Shown here: positions 21,440 through 32,626 of the stretch, piece after piece
Numbering within the stretch: position 1 is the first letter of the stretch
Layout of the letters: every line of letters begins with the position of its first letter
Assembly: GCA_012861695.1 (NCBI GenBank)
Contig: JAAOOA010000161.1
Coordinates: 530,300 to 594,299 of the forward strand
Source: Trematomus loennbergii
Taxonomy: Eukaryota; Chordata; Actinopteri; Perciformes; Nototheniidae
Reading direction: 5' to 3'
DNA length: 64,000 nt
Program-made: the position numbers and the translations under genes
The notes under the pieces: model-generated
Database searches by the model: none
Seen by the model: the letters and a program-made list of their open reading frames with translations, nothing else
What the model was told of the DNA's origin: nothing

Positions 21440-22519
21440 ATGGACCCAGCCGACCCAAGAACGCTTCACGCAGCGCTGTCAGCACAGGGCGTGAAGATCT
21501 TTTATCACGAGGAACAGCTGGGCCTAGTCAACCAGGAAATGCAAGAACTAAGAGGACGCCAGGCCGGGATTCAGGAAGCATTATTCACACAGATGCAACA
21601 ACTGGCTGTCCAAATGAATCATTTTTTCACTCACCAACAGACTGCTCCTCCGGTGACGTCATCCACAACTGAGAGGTTGCCTGTCAATGCTCCAGCTGAT
21701 TTCCCAAGTCAGGCTGTTTCTTCCCCTTTACGGCTGGCTCTTCCGGAGAGATTTTCCGGAGATTCTTCTAATTGCAGAGCCTTTTTGGTACAGTGCGATC
21801 TGCATTTTCAACACAACCCAGGAGCCTTTTCATCGGACCATGGTAAAGTGGCGTTTATTGTGTCTCATTTAACGGGAAGAGCTGCAGCCTGGGCTACTGC
21901 AGAATGGTCAAGAGAAACTGAACTATGTTACTCATTGACCGATTTCATAGAGACTATGAGTCGTATTTTTGACCACTCATCGCCTGCTACAGAGGCCAGC
22001 AGAAAACTTTTTCATATACGCCAGCTCAACCGCCAGGTGGTTGATTACGCCATCGAGTTTCGCACAGCAGCAGCGGACAGCGGATGGAATGTTCCGGCTC
22101 TTCGTGACGCCTTCATGACGGGACTTTCGGAACCGATAAAAGACCAGCTGGCTCCACTGGAGACACCCCGGGATCTGGAATCTCTCATCGCCGTGGCCAT
22201 CCGGATCGATAACCGTCTTCGGGAAAGAGAGAGGGAGCGTCGACGCAACCGAGACGTTATTCCCAGCTCCCAGAATGCATCTTGGTGGGTCGCGCCGCCA
22301 GCCGAGGATGTCCAGCCCATGTTACCACACCGTCAGAGGATTACACTTCCGAATGGCTCCGGGGAACCCATGCAGCTGGGAAGAACCAGGCTTTCTCTGG
22401 AGGAGAGGCAGCGCCGTCTACGGGAGGGTTGTTGTTTCTACTGCGGCCAGTCGGATCATCAACTCGCTTCATGCCCGGGAAAAGATCGTGCTCACCAGTC
22501 AAAAGGAGGGCGCTGGTGA
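21440..22519 (+). CDS. gag: gag of gypsy element 2, intact
   Basis: Structural polyprotein of the retrotransposon, 359 residues, starting [10 protein letters not shown] just after the PBS. An N-terminal helical part is followed by the capsid-like region ([20 protein letters not shown], then [22 protein letters not shown]) and a C-terminal zinc knuckle [14 protein letters not shown] that binds RNA. The arginine-rich patch [12 protein letters not shown] lies before the knuckle. The stop at 22519 overlaps the pol frame, which lies in the -1 frame, as in element 1. No disruption is visible, so this is the better preserved gag of the two. Confidence 0.92.
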   Translation: MDPADPRTLHAALSAQGVKIFYHEEQLGLVNQEMQELRGRQAGIQEALFTQMQQLAVQMNHFFTHQQTAPPVTSSTTERLPVNAPADFPSQAVSSPLRLALPERFSGDSSNCRAFLVQCDLHFQHNPGAFSSDHGKVAFIVSHLTGRAAAWATAEWSRETELCYSLTDFIETMSRIFDHSSPATEASRKLFHIRQLNRQVVDYAIEFRTAAADSGWNVPALRDAFMTGLSEPIKDQLAPLETPRDLESLIAVAIRIDNRLRERERERRRNRDVIPSSQNASWWVAPPAEDVQPMLPHRQRITLPNGSGEPMQLGRTRLSLEERQRRLREGCCFYCGQSDHQLASCPGKDRAHQSKGGRW

Positions 22520-25500
22520 GCAAGTTTCCCGCAGACTTTCCTCCTCGACCTGTTACGCAGGTAAACATTTGTATTAACAATCAAACCATTGACCAGGGTG
22601 TGTTAATAGACTCAGGGGCTGACGAAAGTCTTATGGACTGGGGCGTAGTAAATCAGCTAGAAATAAAGACTGTTCCGCTATCTCATCCTATTAATGCCAG
22701 TGCCTTAGACGGCCGCTTGTTGTTCACAGTTACCCATTGCACTGAGCCCATTCAGATTACTGTGAATAAGGACCATACCGAGAGCATGCAATTCCATATT
22801 TTTGAGTCGGCTCAGCACCCGATTATATTGGGGTTTCCATGGCTAAAGATCCACAATCCTCACATTGACTGGCGTTCAGGGAAAATTAAAGAATGGGGAG
22901 AGGATTGTATGGGCAGGTGTAAACTTTCACAACCTGTTAATGCACCAACAGACTCTCGTAAAATCATTATAGATCACCCCGACTATCCTGATCTACAGAA
23001 GGTACCTTCCTGTTACCATGATTTAAAGGAAGCCTTTAACAAATCCAAAGCCATGTCGCTACCTCCTCACCGAGATTTTGACTGTCCCATTGATCTCTTA
23101 CCGGGAGCCCCCATTCCCAAGGGGAAACTTTATTCGATTTCGAGACCTGAGAGAGCAGCAATGGACGAATACATTTCCTCTTCACTCAAATCAGGAATTA
23201 TCCGTCCTTCATCTTCTCCAGCCGGAGCGGGATTTTTCTTTGTGGGAAAGAAAGACGGGTCTCTGAGACCTTGCATAGACTACAGTCCACTAAATGACAT
23301 TACGGTGAAGAACCGCTATCCTCTGCCACTCATGACATCTGCCTTTGAACTACTTCAAACTGCCAAAATATTCACCAAGTTAGATTTAAGAAATGCATAT
23401 CACTTGGTTAGAATAAGAAAAGGGGATGAGTGGAAGACAGGATTCAACACTCAGAGTGGTCACTATGAGTATCTAGTAATGCCTTTTGGACTATGCAATG
23501 CACCGGCTGTGTTTCAAGCTCTTGTGAATGAGGTTTTACGGGAATTTTTGAATATTTCAGTGTTTGTGTATCTGGATGATATTCTGATTTTCTCCCCAGA
23601 CACTAAGTCTCATGTTAACCATGTCCGTCAGGTTTTGCAGAAACTGCTAGAGAATCAGTTATATGTCAAGGCAGAGAAGTGTGAGTTCCACACAAAAGAG
23701 GTATCCTTCTTAGGATACATAATCTCACCTAATCATATGCAAATGGATCCTGCTAAAATCAGTGCAGTATCCCAGTGGCCTACACCAGACTCCAGGAAGA
23801 AGGTCCAACAGTTTCTAGGGTTTGCTAACTTCTATAGGAAGTTTATTAGGAATTTCAGTTCTGTTGCTGCCCCTCTACATGTTCTGACTTCTCCTAAGGT
23901 TCCTTTCAAGTGGACTCCCCAGGCGGACTTCGCTTTCCAACGTCTCAGAGAGAGATTCACATCAGCCCCCATACTCACCATTCCAGATCCCCAGCGCCAG
24001 TTTATGGTCGAGGTTGATGCTTCCAATGAGGGAATTGGAGGAGTACTGTCTCAACGTTCTGCAGAAGACAACAAGATGCATCCATGTGCTTACCTGTCGC
24101 GGAAACTGACAACGGCAGAGCGGAATTACGACGTGGGGAACAAGGAACTGTTAGCTGTAAAAGCTGCCCTCGAGGAATGGAGACACTGGTTAGAGGGTGC
24201 AGAGCAGCCGTTTTTAGTCTGGACAGATCACAAGAATCTGGAATATATAAGAAAGGCTAAGCGTCTCAACTCCCGTCAGGCCAGGTGGACACTATTCTTT
24301 AGTAGGTTCAATTTCACCCTCTCTTTTCGTCCCGGGTCTCAGAATCAAAAACCCGATGCTTTGTCTCGTCTTTATGATCCAGAACCACTTGCGGTAGAGC
24401 CCAAGACCATCCTTCCACTTAACCGTGTGATCGGAGCCTTTTCCTGGCAAGTGGAGTCGGACGTAAAAAAGGCGAATGTCAAGAATCCAGCACCTAGCGA
24501 GTGTCCCAACAATCTGCTGTTTGTTCCTGAGGCTCTTCACTCCAAGGTCATCCACTGGGCTCACTCATCTGTGCTTTCGTGCCATCCGGGGGTAACAAGG
24601 ACAATGTTCAGGATACAACAACGTTTCTGGTGGCCAGCCATGAAGAAAGATGTGGCAGAGTACGTAGCGGCTTGTCCGGTGTGTGCGTGTAATAAGACCT
24701 CATCACAAGTCAAGATGGGCTTGCTCCAGCCCCTGCCGATTCCCCAACGTCCTTGGTCACACATTTCAATGGATTTTGTGACAGGATTTCCTTCATCCAG
24801 AGGCAAGACTACGGTCTTAACAGTGGTGGATCGATTTTCAAAGATGGCTCACTTCATCCCATTGACCAAGCTTCCCTCTGCCAAAGTCACCGCAGAGGTC
24901 ATGATGAATCACATATTCAGGATCCATGGATTCCCTGATGACATTGTTTCCGACAGGGGTCCACAATTCATTTCCGTTTTCTGGAAGGAGTTTTGTCGAC
25001 TCATAGGTGCCACCGTCAGCTTGTCATCAGGATATCATCCTCAGTCAAATGGACAGTCGGAGCGTCTGAACCAGGAACTAGAGACTACGCTACGTTGTCT
25101 CGTCTCCCGGAACCAGACTACCTGGAGTGACCACCTCACATGGGTCGAGTTTGCCACAATACTCTTCCTACGGCAGCCACAGGTGTCTCTCCATTCCATT
25201 GTGTCAATGGTTTCCAGCCTCCATTTTTCCCTAACAACGAGGAAGAGGTGAGGGTTCCATCGGCTCATGCCATGATCAGACGTTGTCGACGAGTTTGGGC
25301 TGGTGCTCGCCAGGCTCTTCTCCGAAGTTCAGCTCGGATGAAGGCTGTTGCAGACGTCCATCGCAGGGTCGCTCCCTCCTACAGACCAGGCCAAAATGTT
25401 TGGCTTTCCACTAAGGACTTACCACTCCATGTCGCCTCAAGGAAACTGGCTCCGAGATTTGTGGGTCCTTTCCCGGTGTCCAGAGTCATCAACCCGGTGT

Positions 25501-25853
25501 CTGTACGCTTGCAACTCCCCAGAACTATGAGAGTACATCCGACGTTTCACGTCAGTAAAATCAAGCCGGTGTGTGAGAGCACACTTGTTCCCGCCTCCAA
25601 GCCCCCTCCACCGCCCGAGTTCTTTGAAGGGGGTGAGGTTTACAAGGTCCGTAAGCTACTAGAGGTCCGTAATAGGGGGAGGGGGAAGCAATTCCTGGTA
25701 GACTGGAAGGGTTACGGTCCTGAGGCTAGAAGCTGGGTAGCTGCGTCATTTATCGTAGACAAGACGCTTATCCACGATTTTTACAATCAGCCTGGGCCAT
25801 CAGGAGTTGGCCCTAGAGGGGGGGGTACTGTTGTGCACCGACAGAAATGCTAG
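22282..25853 (+). pseudogene. pol: pol of gypsy element 2 (PR-RT-RNaseH-IN-chromodomain), one frameshift
   Basis: Open from 22282 to 25251, then continued in another frame to 25853; the part before about 22520 overlaps gag and is probably not translated separately. Order: protease ([12 protein letters not shown], near 22604); reverse transcriptase (YLDDIL, near 23569); RNase H (VEVDASNEG, near 24009); integrase zinc region (about 24540-24700); DDE core with MDFVTG, DRGPQF and NGQSER (24768-25070); chromodomain (about 25630-25790, FLVDWKGYGPE). The frameshift near 25155 looks like one base lost from a CC run. The end of the frame runs through the polypurine tract into the 3' LTR. Confidence 0.93.
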
Positions 25854-26261
25854 AGAGATGCATGTTATTTACGTTTGCTTTCTCTCATTCCAGGCTTCCT
25901 GATTATTTTCACCTGTGTCTCCTGTGCTCATCAATGTCAGCCCCGCCCCTGATTGGTCCCACCTGTGTCTAGTTACCCTGTGCTTATATTCCCCTGTCTC
26001 CCAAGTGTTCTTTGTCAGTTCGTATTGTCTCTTGCTATGGTCAGGTCTATGCTCTTTGTGCTCTTGTAAAGTTTGATTCCTCACTACGTGAGCGCTTTCA
26101 TTTTGTTCCTCTATTTTTGTCATCTCGGTTAGAGATTTGATAGTTACCTTTTTTGTTGTTCATTGCTGTATTTGGAAAATAAAGTATCTTACAAGTACTT
26201 TACCTCTGTCTCCCGGGTCGTGCAATTGGGTCCTACATCCTAAGTGTCTGAGTTCGTAACA
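25829..26261 (+). repeat. 3' LTR of gypsy element 2 (433 bp)
   Basis: Preceded by the polypurine tract GAGGGGGGGGTAC. Compared with the 5' LTR it shows small indels near 25941, 26132, 26151 and 26156 and one A/G change near 26195. Confidence 0.95.
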
Positions 26262-27032
26262 CAAGTCCTTTCAAGTCATCTGTCTCAAGCTTAAGTCAAG
26301 TCTCAAGTCATGAATACCAAGTCAAAGTCAAGTCTTTTATCAATGTTAGTCAAGCAAGTCTCAAGTCAAAAAATATGCGACTCGAGTCCGACTCGAGTCA
26401 AGTCATGTGACTCGAGTCCCCACCTCTGATATTTACACATGTTCATTTTGTACATTTCTAAAAATAAAGTTTGATGGAAATAGTAGGCCTATCCTTTCTT
26501 CCCTGAATGATTTGCTCCTATAACATATCATTCATATATAGCAAACCATGATTTGATTTCTCATCAAACAGTAGTAGTTTATTACAGGTAAAAATAACTT
26601 ACTCTTCTATAACAACAGTTGTAGGTACAGTTCGGTTAGTAAGCGTATAAAATATACGGCTGTACCGACGCCATTATAAGACTGTTGTTCCGCTGAGAGC
26701 GAGCCGAAAAAAGCACTGTTAGACATGGGCGGAGCCTCTCTGGTGGTTGACTAATCAGAACAGAGTGGCCGGCTGACCAATCGGAGCACACTAGGCTCAC
26801 AGGGAGGGGGGGGCAAGAGCTCCAACGAGCCGTTTAGGACAGAGAGTGAATACACATACTTTACAGAGATGCTGTATGTGATTTTGGAAAATTGCACAGT
26901 ATAAATCTATTTTAGTAGACCTCAACAATGTAATTATGATCAGTGGAAATGGCCATGACATGGGACTTTTAAAAAAAATTCAAGTAATAAAGTAAAGTAC
27001 ACCAGGGCTTTTTATATAAATCAAATGTTTGC

Positions 27033-28185
27033 CCTGTTAAGCCCTGAGCCTGTTTTTCAGGTCTCAGGCTCGAAAATGACATTCCCAGAACAAATGACCA
27101 TATCTTCCCTTCTAAAAGGGTTACATTAATAATCTTTTTTCTCAAAGTAATGATAAACCTGTGAGTTGGATGTAGAAAAGTCAGAATCAATATAATGTTT
27201 TTATTTTAAAGAAAATTCAGATTTTACATAGTAAAAAACTGTAAATTATAGTGTCCGTCCAAAAATTCTTTTTTACTTATAGTGAAAACCACCCTTGGAT
27301 GATGGTAAGGTAGACTAAAAGTTTTAGGAATCCAAAATACAACATATAATAAGTACCCTGTATCAAGATTGATGCAAAACAAGTGAATTTGATCTTTTTA
27401 GAGAGGTTTAGCAAAAGAAATTCTGGGGTCATTTGGGTGGATTTTCCATATCTCTGGCCCCCTTGCTCGATTTGATGGTTGACACCTCTTTCTGACCGTT
27501 AGAGCCAATAGAATCGAAGGGGGAGTCCCCCACACACACACATTGTGAAACAAAAGGTGGGGGCTTTGCGCATGTAATATTGCATTAGAGTGAAGCTACA
27601 CTCTAGCTCTGATATCTAGAAACGTAAAAGCATGGATTATCCGTCTGTTTGCTCATGGATTATCAGAAATCATTTCAAAGGGACACACACACATTAGATT
27701 GACCTATGGATTAACTTCAGCAGCGTTTTTATCATTTTAATGCCATTGAAGACCACTTTGGAGAGACTACAGAGCCAAGGTAAAAATGTTAGCATTTTTA
27801 ACTACTAGCGCCACATGTTTTGATGTCCGTTTTTGCTTATAACGTCGCGATTTCGTATAATTCAGTGATAATGAGGGTGTCCATCGATTCTGTGTCACCT
27901 CACGATGTGAATCGATGTGTTGGATGTGGAAAGAGATAAATAATAAGGTTTTGTGAGTGATTTTCGGTGCAGTAAGGTGTTAGCATTTTTGCTCGTTGTT
28001 AATTCAGAGGCTCAGTGGGTGGGTTTCTTTAAAAAAAAAAAAAAAAAAGATCAGTTAGATGAGTTTCTTCCCGTTACATGGATATAAAACATTCATAGTT
28101 TATTAAATGAACATGCCCTCAGACACTGTTTCCTGCAAGATGTTGCGGCAGTACCCCGGTACCGGGGTCTCTCGGGCTTAACAGG
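27033..28185. mobile_element. Second TTAA-type DNA transposon family, copy C
   Basis: Ends CCTGTTAAGCCCTGAG and CTCGGGCTTAACAGG, with TTAA after the right end (28186-28189); the left TTAA is eroded. It is collinear, in inverted orientation, with 56201-58371. Near the right end a palindromic CCCCGGTACCGGGG occurs. No transposase seen, so non-autonomous. Confidence 0.75.
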
Positions 28186-28239
28186 TTAATTATTGTGCTT
28201 TACAGTTTACAGAATGTGCTTATCTAAACTCTGATTAAT

Positions 28240-29799
28240 TTATTCTGCTTTATTAACGTCCTGCTCTTCATCTCTCTCCAGTGGGGACGGGTCTTCAGGC
28301 CAAAATCTGCGAACAGTCGCCTCGGCTAACGGGAAGTCATCAAACTCGACTGGAACGTGGATAAGTTTTTCTCCTTTGCAGAACTTCAGTTTCTCTCTCA
28401 GTCGGAGCGGATCGAACTCCAGCAGCTGAAACAGGAAGAGCTCAGTTCAGATTCAGCAACATGGACTATTAACTCCAACTCCCATGAGCCTCTGGGAACA
28501 CGTATATATATCTATATATAGATACTGTATACAACATTTCCACAACATTTTCACACATTTCTATTTCAAATGTATGTGACATCTTTTCAATTTCTTTAAA
28601 AAAAATATTCAACATTTATCATTCAGAAATAAATAACATTTCATAAATCACCTTGTCCTCCACATGCAGAGCGATGCCCACATATCCCAGACATAGTGCT
28701 CATGAGGGCTGCAGGGCCGAGCCTCCATCAGCTGAGTCTCATCGTTCCGGAACAACTCGAATCTGACAGAGAGACAGGAAGTCAATCCATAACGCATTTT
28801 TCCATGTTACTTGTCTCTTCAATTACGGCCCTTCTTTTCATGTCATTTCCTTGTTGTCCCTCCAGGTTACCTGTAATTGTTGTTTCTCACCTGTGAGTTT
28901 CACACATGGCCTCAGGCCTCCAGATGAAGCGGCCATCTCTGTAACAGCAGACAGCGTTGGGTCGTCGGACAGAAGAGGATATTCTGAGAACTGCTCCTGA
29001 TTGGCCGGACTGTGGACCAGCACCACGTACATCACTTCCTGTTTGTACAGGTGGGTCTCATACACCCGCATGAGGGGCTGCTCACCGCCGCAAAACTGGA
29101 GAGAGAAGAAGAGCTTTTACACAGAATCACAGAATCACGTGGAAATGTCGTTTAACAAAATGATGAACTTAAATTTGTGGAATAGCATTATGAGTCCTAA
29201 ACCCTGACATGAATCAGCATTATGAGTCCTGAACCCTGACATGAGCCAGCATTATGAGTCCTAAACCCTGACATGAGTCAGCATTATGAGTCCTAAACCC
29301 TGACATGAGTCAGCATTATGAGTCTACACCTCAGTACCTGCCGACTGTAGGCCTCCAGCAGCTCCTGAAGGGGGAAGGTGAAGCGGTACGATCCCAGCCT
29401 GGAGATCTTCTTGAAGGCCAGCGAAGAGGCAAACTTCCCCAGGAAGCTCTGCTGATCCTGGACCTGCTGCTCTGTTCGTCTGGGTATGTTTCCTGGAGGA
29501 GGCGCTGCTCAGCTGATCTGAGTTCCTCCCTCCCCACCGACAGACCCCACCACACCAGGTCTTCTCTCCACGGGTTCCTGAAGCCTCTGAACAGCTTGAT
29601 GCCGATCAAACCCTTTCTGTCGGTGTCGTGTTTCAGATGGCTCACATGGATCTCTGGTCGTGGGTATTCTGGGATTCTGTCATTTTAAAGACATAATTGT
29701 TTTCTAAGCCCTGAGCTCTGTCTCTCAGGTCGTCCAGGTTCAGATGCTCCTTCTGAACAACGCTTAACAAACATCCTCCCTGTTCCTTCCAGCCTCCAT
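28240..29799 (-). pseudogene. Uncharacterised four-exon gene, copy 2, decayed
   Basis: Duplicate of the gene at 8413-12946 with the same exons: 29799-29338, 29095-28891, 28762-28652 and 28425-28240. Exon 1 has lost its frame near 29480 (one base fewer in the TTCG-TCTGGG stretch). Exon 2 is one base shorter (205 bp) within GCGTTGGGTCG near 28957. Exon 3 is shortened to 111 bp. Splice sites are mostly kept. The last exon is clean and ends in a normal stop at 28240-28242, showing the C-terminus without the minisatellite found in copy 1. As assembled it cannot encode the full protein. Intron 1 lacks the transposons of copy 1. Confidence 0.85.
29186..29322. repeat. 32-bp minisatellite, short array (about 4 units)
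   Basis: Same unit as 12070-12478, at the matching place next to the exon 1 donor of the second gene copy. Confidence 0.93.
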
Positions 29800-30078
29800 G
29801 ATCAGCTGGCTCTCCTCTGAGGAGGATCTATTACAGCTGACAGAGTACAGCTAGAGACTGAATATACCACCTGCCACCACGCCCTGTAGGGAAATATAAA
29901 TAATGTGCGTCATCATGAGATGCAGGGAGCGGTCTAACAGGTTTACAGACTCTTCAATTCCTGTTTCAGTGCTTTCAGGAAATCCTCCGTGCAGTTTTTA
30001 TATTTTACTGCCCAGAGAAAGTCAAACACACTCTGAACCAAATCCTACATAAATGAATCCAAAGCTTTGGAAGAAAAT

Positions 30079-30672
30079 ACATCAAACACACACTACACAA
30101 CACACACTATACAACACACACTACACAACACACACTACACAACACACGACACACTACACACACTACACAACACAAGACACACTACACAACGCACACTACA
30201 CAACACACACTACACAACACAACACACACTACACAACACAAGACACACTACACAACGCACACTACACAACACACACTACACAACACACACTACACAACAC
30301 AACACACACTACACAACACAAGACACACTACACAACGCACACTACACAACACACACTACACACACACACTACACAACACAACACACACTACACAACACAC
30401 ACTACACAACACACTACATAACACAACCACACTACACAACACACACTACACAACACAAGACACACTACACAACACACACTACACAACACAACACTACACA
30501 ACACAACACAAGACACACTACACAACACACACTACACAACACAACACTACACAACACAACACACACTACACAACACAACACACACTACACACTACACAAC
30601 ACACACTACACAACACAACACACACTACACAACACAACACACACTACACAACACACACTACACAACACACAC
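30079..30672. repeat. ACACACTAC/ACAACAC simple-sequence tract, about 590 bp
   Basis: Irregular mix of ACACACTAC and ACAACACA blocks with longer local periods. It gives long stop-free frames made of T, H, Y and N, which are artefacts of composition. Confidence 0.97.
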
Positions 30673-30776
30673 CTCACAGTGCTACCATTCATCATTGACA
30701 GATTACTGCCGTGCACACATCGTATCAATACAGTGTAGTGTAAGTAACGCTGCTGCTCGAGTCCTCACTAGCACTG

Positions 30777-31190
30777 AGGGTGCGTCTCACTTCTCTTATT
30801 TCTCATCTCCTCGCTCCTTGGTCTCGGTCTCACCGGAAGTTGATTTGTCTGCGCCATCTTGAGTAGCGTCCCAGTGGCCTTATTTGTGCCGGAGGACCGA
30901 GGACCGAAGAGCGATAACGGAGGAGCGATAATCGAGGAACTACCATACCATCCTCCGGTGAAATCCTCAGACACTCGCCCCGCCCCCTTACTGTGTATCG
31001 CTCACTGATTGGACGATACAGCGCATGCACTGATCTGGCTGCTTTCAGACGATCAGCTGTGCGGCGTCATCACAAACGGACGTCGCTTCACGTGACACTC
31101 CGGAGGAAACGATGTCCCATTGCTCTTAACACTCATTTCCCTGCTTCTCGTGGTTTCCTTGCGTCTCTCCATGCACTCTAACTTTTATTC
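30777..31190. mobile_element. Fragment of the GGCTGCGTCTC-type element
   Basis: Matches parts of 57008-58064 (for example CACCGGAAGTTGATTTGTCT and GTGCGGCGTCATCACAAACG) but lacks the right end and the central ~0.56 kb. Just before it, at 30722-30750, is a single degenerate unit of the 41-bp minisatellite motif. Confidence 0.65.
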
Positions 31191-31345
31191 ATGCATTTTT
31201 TCTTTTCATGTTTATTTTCTTATCTTTGCTTTTTAATGACTGATTTTAAATGCCATTTTCTTAATGTCTTTCATTTTTGTAAAGCACTTTGAATTGCCTT
31301 GTGTTGAAAGGTGCTATATAAATAAACTTGTCTTGCCTTGCCTTG
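31191..31345 (+). mobile_element. L2-like LINE 3' tail fragment
   Basis: Reads GTAAAGCACTTTGAATTG then GGTGCTATATAAATAAAC and ends in a CTTGC/CTTG repeat, the usual L2 3' end with its short tandem tail. A degenerate 41-bp minisatellite motif follows at 31350-31390. Confidence 0.75.
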
Positions 31346-32626
31346 TACTATTACTGTAACAGAGTAATTATACAGTGTAGTATTAGTCCAGCATTAGCAG
31401 CCATGGTTCCGGCTCCAGTTCTGTCTCCTGTTTCAGCCCAGTACCCGGGCCATTCATTTCATTTCATTTCAAACCTTTATTTATTCAGGTTGTATCCCAT
31501 TGAGATCATTGACCTCTTTTTCAAGGGAGACCTGCTCAAGTAGGTTCCACATGAAACATTAAAAACATAAACAGAACAACAAAAGGACATCATACAGTAG
31601 CATTACAGGGATTACAAATTACATACTATCCACATGCACAGGTACCAACAGCTTCCGATTCAGTAGCATCCAACCGAGCTTTAAAAACATTTAGTGGCAC
31701 CAGATTGCTCAGTTTCCATTTTACTTGCAGACTATTCCAGGACAGTGGAGCTGCGCATCTAAATGCTATCTTCCCTAAGACAGTCCTAGTAGTTGGCACA
31801 TTTAATAAAACCACAGCATGCGATCTCAGGCAGTAGCCACTTACAATTCGCCGTGAGATCAGGGAGCAGATGTAGGATGGAAGTTTCCCTAACATGGCTT
31901 TATATATAAAAATGTACCAGTGACTGAGCCTCCGTACAGTTAGCGAAGGCAAACCAGCCCTTGCATACAGGGTACAGTGATGAGTTAATGCTTTACAGTT
32001 TGTCACAAATCTCAGTGCACTGTGATACGCAGCATCTAACTTGACCAGGCAATTGGCAGGTGCATTCATATAAATCAGATCACCATAGTCCAGCACAGGT
32101 AAAAAGGTCACAGAGACTAGCCTTTTCCTGGCCTCGAGCGAGAAACAGGACTTGTTCCTGTAGAAGAAACCTAGCCTAACCCTCAGTTTTTTAAGCAGGT
32201 TATTGACATGACGTTTAAAAGTGAGACAATCATCAAGCCAGATACCAAGGTATTTGTAACAGGCAACCACTTCAAGTTTTATTCCTTGCGTAGTTAAAAT
32301 ATCTAAAACAGGCTCTGGTGTCTTTTTGGCTTTTGAAAAGAGCATTACCTTGGTTTTATCAACATTTAAAAGAAGCTTTAGTTCAGAGAGCTGAGTCTGA
32401 ATAATGTTAAAAGCAGTTTGCAATTCAACAACAGCCTCCTTAATGGAGGGACCTGCACAGTACATAACGGTATCGTCTGCATAAAAATGTAAGGTTGCTC
32501 CATCGACATTTTCACCTAAACTATTGATGTAGATGGAGAATAAAAGTGGACCTAAAACAGAACCTTGAGGAACACCATTAGTAATGTTTAACCACTCAGA
32601 AGACAGCCCATCAAAATGAACACATT

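Larger units (their letters stand above)
20994..26261 (+). mobile_element. Ty3/gypsy LTR retrotransposon 2, sushi-like chromovirus, inside the hAT
   Basis: LTRs at 20994-21423 and 25829-26261 enclose gag and pol with a C-terminal chromodomain. A perfect 5-bp duplication CAAGT flanks it (20989-20993, 26262-26266). The LTRs differ by a few indels and at least one substitution, so it is recent. gag is intact; pol has one frameshift near 25155. It is a separate family from element 1: the layout is the same but the LTR sequence is unrelated. Confidence 0.96.
19744..26428 (-). mobile_element. hAT element with AAGTC-rich ends, split by a gypsy element and a MITE
   Basis: Termini CAGAGGTGGGA (19744) and CCCACCTCTG (to 26428), with an 8-bp duplication ATATTTAC at 19736-19743 and 26429-26436. 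Subterminal AAGTC/GAGTC arrays match the hAT at 10117-11387. Without its insertions it is about 1.0 kb and keeps one transposase exon with a BED finger on the minus strand, so it is an internally deleted relative of an autonomous element. Confidence 0.9.
17656..26968. mobile_element. TTAA-type DNA transposon, copy B, host of a transposon nest
   Basis: Ends AGGTCCCATGTCATG (17656) and CATGACATGGGACTT (to 26968), flanked by TTAA at 17652-17655 and 26969-26972. Its two ends align in inverted orientation with copy A in the gene intron. Removing the solo LTR and the hAT with its contents leaves about 1.9 kb. Near 19565-19710 there is possible degenerate coding sequence, which I cannot assign. Confidence 0.85.

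Noticed and set aside
30053..30738. Frames of 122 and 223 codons of T/H/Y/N
   Set aside because: Produced by the ACAC simple repeat, not coding.
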